DNA from: an uncultured Lachnospiraceae bacterium
Lineage (GTDB): Bacteria > Bacillota > Clostridia > Lachnospirales > Lachnospiraceae
Direction: 5' to 3'
DNA: 36,433 bases
Assembly (NCBI GenBank): GCA_910585715.1
Contig: CAJUEX010000034.1
Location: 1-36,433, forward strand
This document shows, piece by piece, positions 34,097 through 36,433 of the stretch. The notes beneath the pieces are model-generated. The model was given only the letters and a program-made list of their open reading frames with translations. It had not been told where the DNA came from and did no database searches. The stretch's first letter is position 1, and each line of letters begins with the position of its first letter. Position numbers and translations under genes: made by a program.

Positions 34097-34855
34097 ATGA
34101 AAGAAACTCTTTATACCATCCCTCTTATGGATGCCTTCCATGCAAATGATGAGTGCCCTTTCTGCTTTATTGAGCGGAATGTGGAGCAGGATCTTTTGGA
34201 TTTTGTTTTAGGCTCCGGTTCCTCCTATATGGAAAGTGACATCAGGGAACAGACAGATAAGGCAGGATTTTGCAGGGAACATTTCAAAAAAATGTTCGAC
34301 TATGGTAATACGTTAGGAAATGGCTGGATTTTAAAGACTCATTACATAGAAATGAACAAGGAGCTTAAGAAACAGATAAAAATGTTTTCTCCCTCCAGAA
34401 CCTCCCTTTTCAGCCGGAAAAAGAACAGTGAAGATGGTAATTCCATCAGTGCCTGGATAAAGGAGCGGGATAAATCCTGCTATATATGCAAACGTTTTAA
34501 GGATACCTATGAAAGATATCTGGACACTTTCTTTTTTATGTATAAAAAAGATGACGAATTAAAAAACCTGTTAAAACAAAGCAAAGGACTTTGCCTGCAC
34601 CATTTTGGAGATATTATGGAAATGTCCGATACACAGTTAAACGACAAACAGAAAGAAGAGTTTTACCCTCTCCTGTTTGATGTAATGGAAAAATCCATGG
34701 AACGGGTTGGTGAAGATGTGGCATGGCTTGTTGAAAAATTTGATTACCGCAATAAAGATGCAGACTGGAAAAATTCAAAGGATGCCGTCCAGCGGGGAAT
34801 GCAGAAGCTGAGAGGCGGATATCCCGCCGACCCGGTTTACAAAATGGGGAAATAG
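34097..34855 (+). CDS. DUF6062-family protein with paired Cys motifs
   Basis: The 252-residue protein begins KETLYTIPLMDAFHANDECPFCFIE. Two similar units each hold a C-x2-C and a later C-x(2-3)-H: C20-x2-C23 with CREH, and CYIC with CLHH. This suggests two zinc-type sites made by an internal duplication. The family is, to my knowledge, restricted mainly to Lachnospiraceae-like Clostridia and has no assigned function. No signal peptide or membrane segment is present. TGAGGAAACC precedes the start. Confidence 0.82.
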   Translation: MKETLYTIPLMDAFHANDECPFCFIERNVEQDLLDFVLGSGSSYMESDIREQTDKAGFCREHFKKMFDYGNTLGNGWILKTHYIEMNKELKKQIKMFSPSRTSLFSRKKNSEDGNSISAWIKERDKSCYICKRFKDTYERYLDTFFFMYKKDDELKNLLKQSKGLCLHHFGDIMEMSDTQLNDKQKEEFYPLLFDVMEKSMERVGEDVAWLVEKFDYRNKDADWKNSKDAVQRGMQKLRGGYPADPVYKMGK

Positions 34856-34856
34856 A

Positions 34857-34890
34857 GAAAACCTGTATTCATTTATACAGGTTTTCTTTT
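34857..34890. terminator. Bidirectional terminator between DUF6062 and tetR genes
   Basis: GAAAACCTGTAT (34857-34868) and ATACAGGTTTTC (34875-34886) form a perfect 12-bp stem with a 6-nt loop, followed by TTTT on plus and preceded by an A-run serving the minus strand. The tetR stop codon lies in the loop. Confidence 0.9.
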
Positions 34891-35471
34891 AACATATCCA
34901 AATAAGCCGAAGCTTCCTCATAAAGAGCTTCAAACCGAAAGGGCTCTTGATGAATATATTCGTCCATCAGTCCGTTTAGGGCAAAAAGAGTCATTTTCAA
35001 TACCATGGAAGGGTCTGCCGTTTCCTTAAATTTAGACAAATCTGCCTTTGCATATATCTGCTGCAGGACGTTTGAAGCATAGTCTGTTTCTGCTTTCGCT
35101 GCTGTTACTGCCTCTTCATCAGTTTCCAAAAAAGCCTGATTCAAAAAATACTGCATATAAGGATAGTTCTTCATAATCCGAACCTTTGCTAACTCCATCT
35201 GCTTTTGCAATTCAAAAAAATCCGTTTCCTGTATTCCTACTGCTCTTGAAAGCTCCATTGCAAGATATCTGCTGCTGTACTGGCAGGCAAATATATAAAC
35301 CCCTTTTTTACTTTCAAAATAATGAAACAGCAGCCCCTTGGAAATACCCGCTTCCTTTACCATCTCATCAGTACTGGCTCTTTTATACCCATTCAGGGCA
35401 AACACCTTCAGGGCGCCATTTATTATCCTGTCCTGTTTTTCCTTTTTTAAATCAAAAAATTTTTCTTTCAC
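34869..35471 (-). CDS. TetR/AcrR-family regulator
   Basis: The 200-residue protein has the TetR helix-turn-helix in its first 60 residues (RIINGALKVFALNGYKRASTDEMVKEAGISKGLLFHYFESKKG) and an all-helical ligand domain after it. It follows the TSUP permease gene by 26 nt on the same strand, so it may control that transporter. The ligand is unknown. Confidence 0.94.
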   Translation of the reverse strand: MKEKFFDLKKEKQDRIINGALKVFALNGYKRASTDEMVKEAGISKGLLFHYFESKKGVYIFACQYSSRYLAMELSRAVGIQETDFFELQKQMELAKVRIMKNYPYMQYFLNQAFLETDEEAVTAAKAETDYASNVLQQIYAKADLSKFKETADPSMVLKMTLFALNGLMDEYIHQEPFRFEALYEEASAYLDMLKENLYK

Positions 35472-35497
35472 TTCCTACCCCACTCATATTTACCGTT

Positions 35498-36268
35498 TTA
35501 TGCCATCTTATCCACTATAATCATAATCAGTCCAAGCACCGTCAATACCACTCCCAGCGCACGGTTCAACACTTTTGGCGTGGATACATTTGCAAACCGT
35601 GCTGCCAGTCTTGCAAAAATCAATGTAAAGACCACACATGCCGCAAGTAAAAATACATCCGGCATCCCTCCGATTGCAAAATGGGATACTGCCCCTGCCA
35701 GTGCAGTAAATGTCATATTAAAAACACTGGTTCCTATTGCCGTTTTCAGCTCATATCCCAGCATGCCTGTAAGTATCAAAAGCATCATCATTCCGCCTCC
35801 GGCGCCTACAAAGCCGCATATAAAGCCGATTACGATACCGCACAGGATAGATTCTGCTATTTTTCTTTTTTGGCTTTTGCCCTCCATATTTTCTTTCGTA
35901 GTCATCACAGGCTTTACAATAAATTTAATTCCCATAAAGGTCGTCATCACCAGAGAAAACCCGCCCATTACTCCGTTTTCCACTCCTGAAGAAACAAAGC
36001 TTCCCACCAGAGTAAAGACAAGAATAGAAGCCAGCATTACAAGACCATTCTTAATATCCAGATTTTTACTTTTCCCGTATGTATAGGCGGAAACGGCAGA
36101 TGCAAGCACATCCGATGCCAAGGCAATTCCAATTGCCTGATAAGCAGGTATGTCCAGAAAAATAATAAGCATGGGAGAAATAACCGCTGCTGCCGACAAT
36201 CCCGCCAGGCCCGTCCCCACGCCGGCTCCAAATCCGGCAACCAGACATACTAATAATTTTTGCCACAT
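35498..36268 (-). CDS. TSUP-family (TauE/SafE) membrane permease
   Basis: The 256-residue, strongly hydrophobic protein has about eight membrane helices in two similar halves: GAGVGTGLAGLSAAAVISPML in the first and GFICGFVGAGGGMMMLLIL in the second, the TauE/SafE signature. The family exports sulfite, sulfonates or other organic anions, but assignments by sequence are weak. It is the first gene of a two-gene unit with tetR. AAGGAAG lies about 10 nt before the start. Confidence 0.92.
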   Translation of the reverse strand: MWQKLLVCLVAGFGAGVGTGLAGLSAAAVISPMLIIFLDIPAYQAIGIALASDVLASAVSAYTYGKSKNLDIKNGLVMLASILVFTLVGSFVSSGVENGVMGGFSLVMTTFMGIKFIVKPVMTTKENMEGKSQKRKIAESILCGIVIGFICGFVGAGGGMMMLLILTGMLGYELKTAIGTSVFNMTFTALAGAVSHFAIGGMPDVFLLAACVVFTLIFARLAARFANVSTPKVLNRALGVVLTVLGLIMIIVDKMA

Positions 36269-36310
36269 AACTTAAGACTTCCTTTCCTGCCATCTTGTCA
36301 AAACCACTAT

Positions 36311-36340
36311 ATAATATACCGCCTGCATTTTTTAACGCAA
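36311..36340 (-). promoter_or_regulatory. Promoter of the TSUP-tetR unit
   Basis: On the minus strand TTGCGT, 18 nt, TATTAT, about 43 nt before the start codon. Confidence 0.5.
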
Positions 36341-36379
36341 GAAAATAATAGGCGGGTAAAAATACAGGAATAAAAAGAA

Positions 36380-36433
36380 AGCAGATAACGGGAGTCGAAC
36401 CCGCCTTTCCAGCTTGGGAAGCTAGCGTTCTAC
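36380..36433 (-). tRNA. tRNA-Gly (anticodon CCC), 5' end outside the window
   Basis: The minus strand shows the anticodon arm CTAGC-TTCCCAA-GCTGG (anticodon CCC), a 5-nt variable loop, the T arm GCGGG-TTCGACT-CCCGT and the 3' acceptor strand TATCTGC with discriminator T. CCA is not encoded. About 18-20 nt of the 5' side lie beyond the window edge. Confidence 0.93.

Overview
The window looks like chromosome of a low-to-moderate G+C Clostridia, most likely Lachnospiraceae. The evidence is the mix of families: CD3324-type small regulator, DUF6062, DUF815 ATPase, AddAB recombination nuclease, ThiT under a TPP riboswitch, several MATE exporters, strong AGGAGG-like ribosome binding sites with some TTG starts, sigma-A type promoters and a tRNA gene without encoded CCA. 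No phage, plasmid, CRISPR or complete insertion sequence is visible. There are, however, several scars of small rearrangements.

Layout. 1-3.5 kb (minus strand): a cupin gene cut off at its 3' end, a MerR regulator translationally coupled to a surface flavodoxin lipoprotein, a LysR regulator, a CD3324-family regulator and a broken nucleotidyltransferase. 3.5-10.4 kb (minus): an accessory block bounded by two direct copies of a ~120-bp leader that carries a perfect consensus promoter, a start codon and eight codons. One copy drives a NERD-HRDC protein and the other a nitroreductase. Between them lie a MarR-controlled operon of two ArsA/Get3-like ATPases with a small CxxCxxC protein between them, a 146-bp MITE with an 8-bp target duplication, and a decayed PD-(D/E)XK nuclease gene. 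10.5-13.2 kb (plus): two consecutive MATE transporters. 13.2-16.3 kb: a membrane-anchored hypothetical protein, a large hairpin, a TPP riboswitch with the thiamine transporter gene thiT, and a GT2 glycosyltransferase with a TPR-like tail.

16.3-23.7 kb (minus): addB-addA, the RecBCD-equivalent helicase-nuclease; AddB carries a seven-unit minisatellite insertion. 23.9-24.2 kb: a type I toxin-antitoxin locus, with a 27-residue holin-like toxin and an antisense RNA from a perfect consensus promoter. 24.3-29.5 kb (minus): FtsX-type ABC permease, ATPase, response regulator and histidine kinase in one operon. 29.6-31.1 kb (plus): a DUF815 AAA+ ATPase, followed by a rod-like structured RNA and a bidirectional terminator. 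31.1-33.8 kb (minus): an HD-GYP protein and a third MATE transporter. 33.8-36.4 kb: a hairpin region, DUF6062 (plus), then TetR and a TSUP permease (minus), and a partial tRNA-Gly(CCC) at the right edge.

The most system-like candidate is the MarR / ArsA-like / CxxCxxC / ArsA-like operon. The ATPases keep the nucleotide-binding motifs but lack the Cys patterns of arsenite pumps and of Get3, and no arsenic gene is nearby. The operon's presumed operator occurs both at the marR promoter and before the first ATPase gene.
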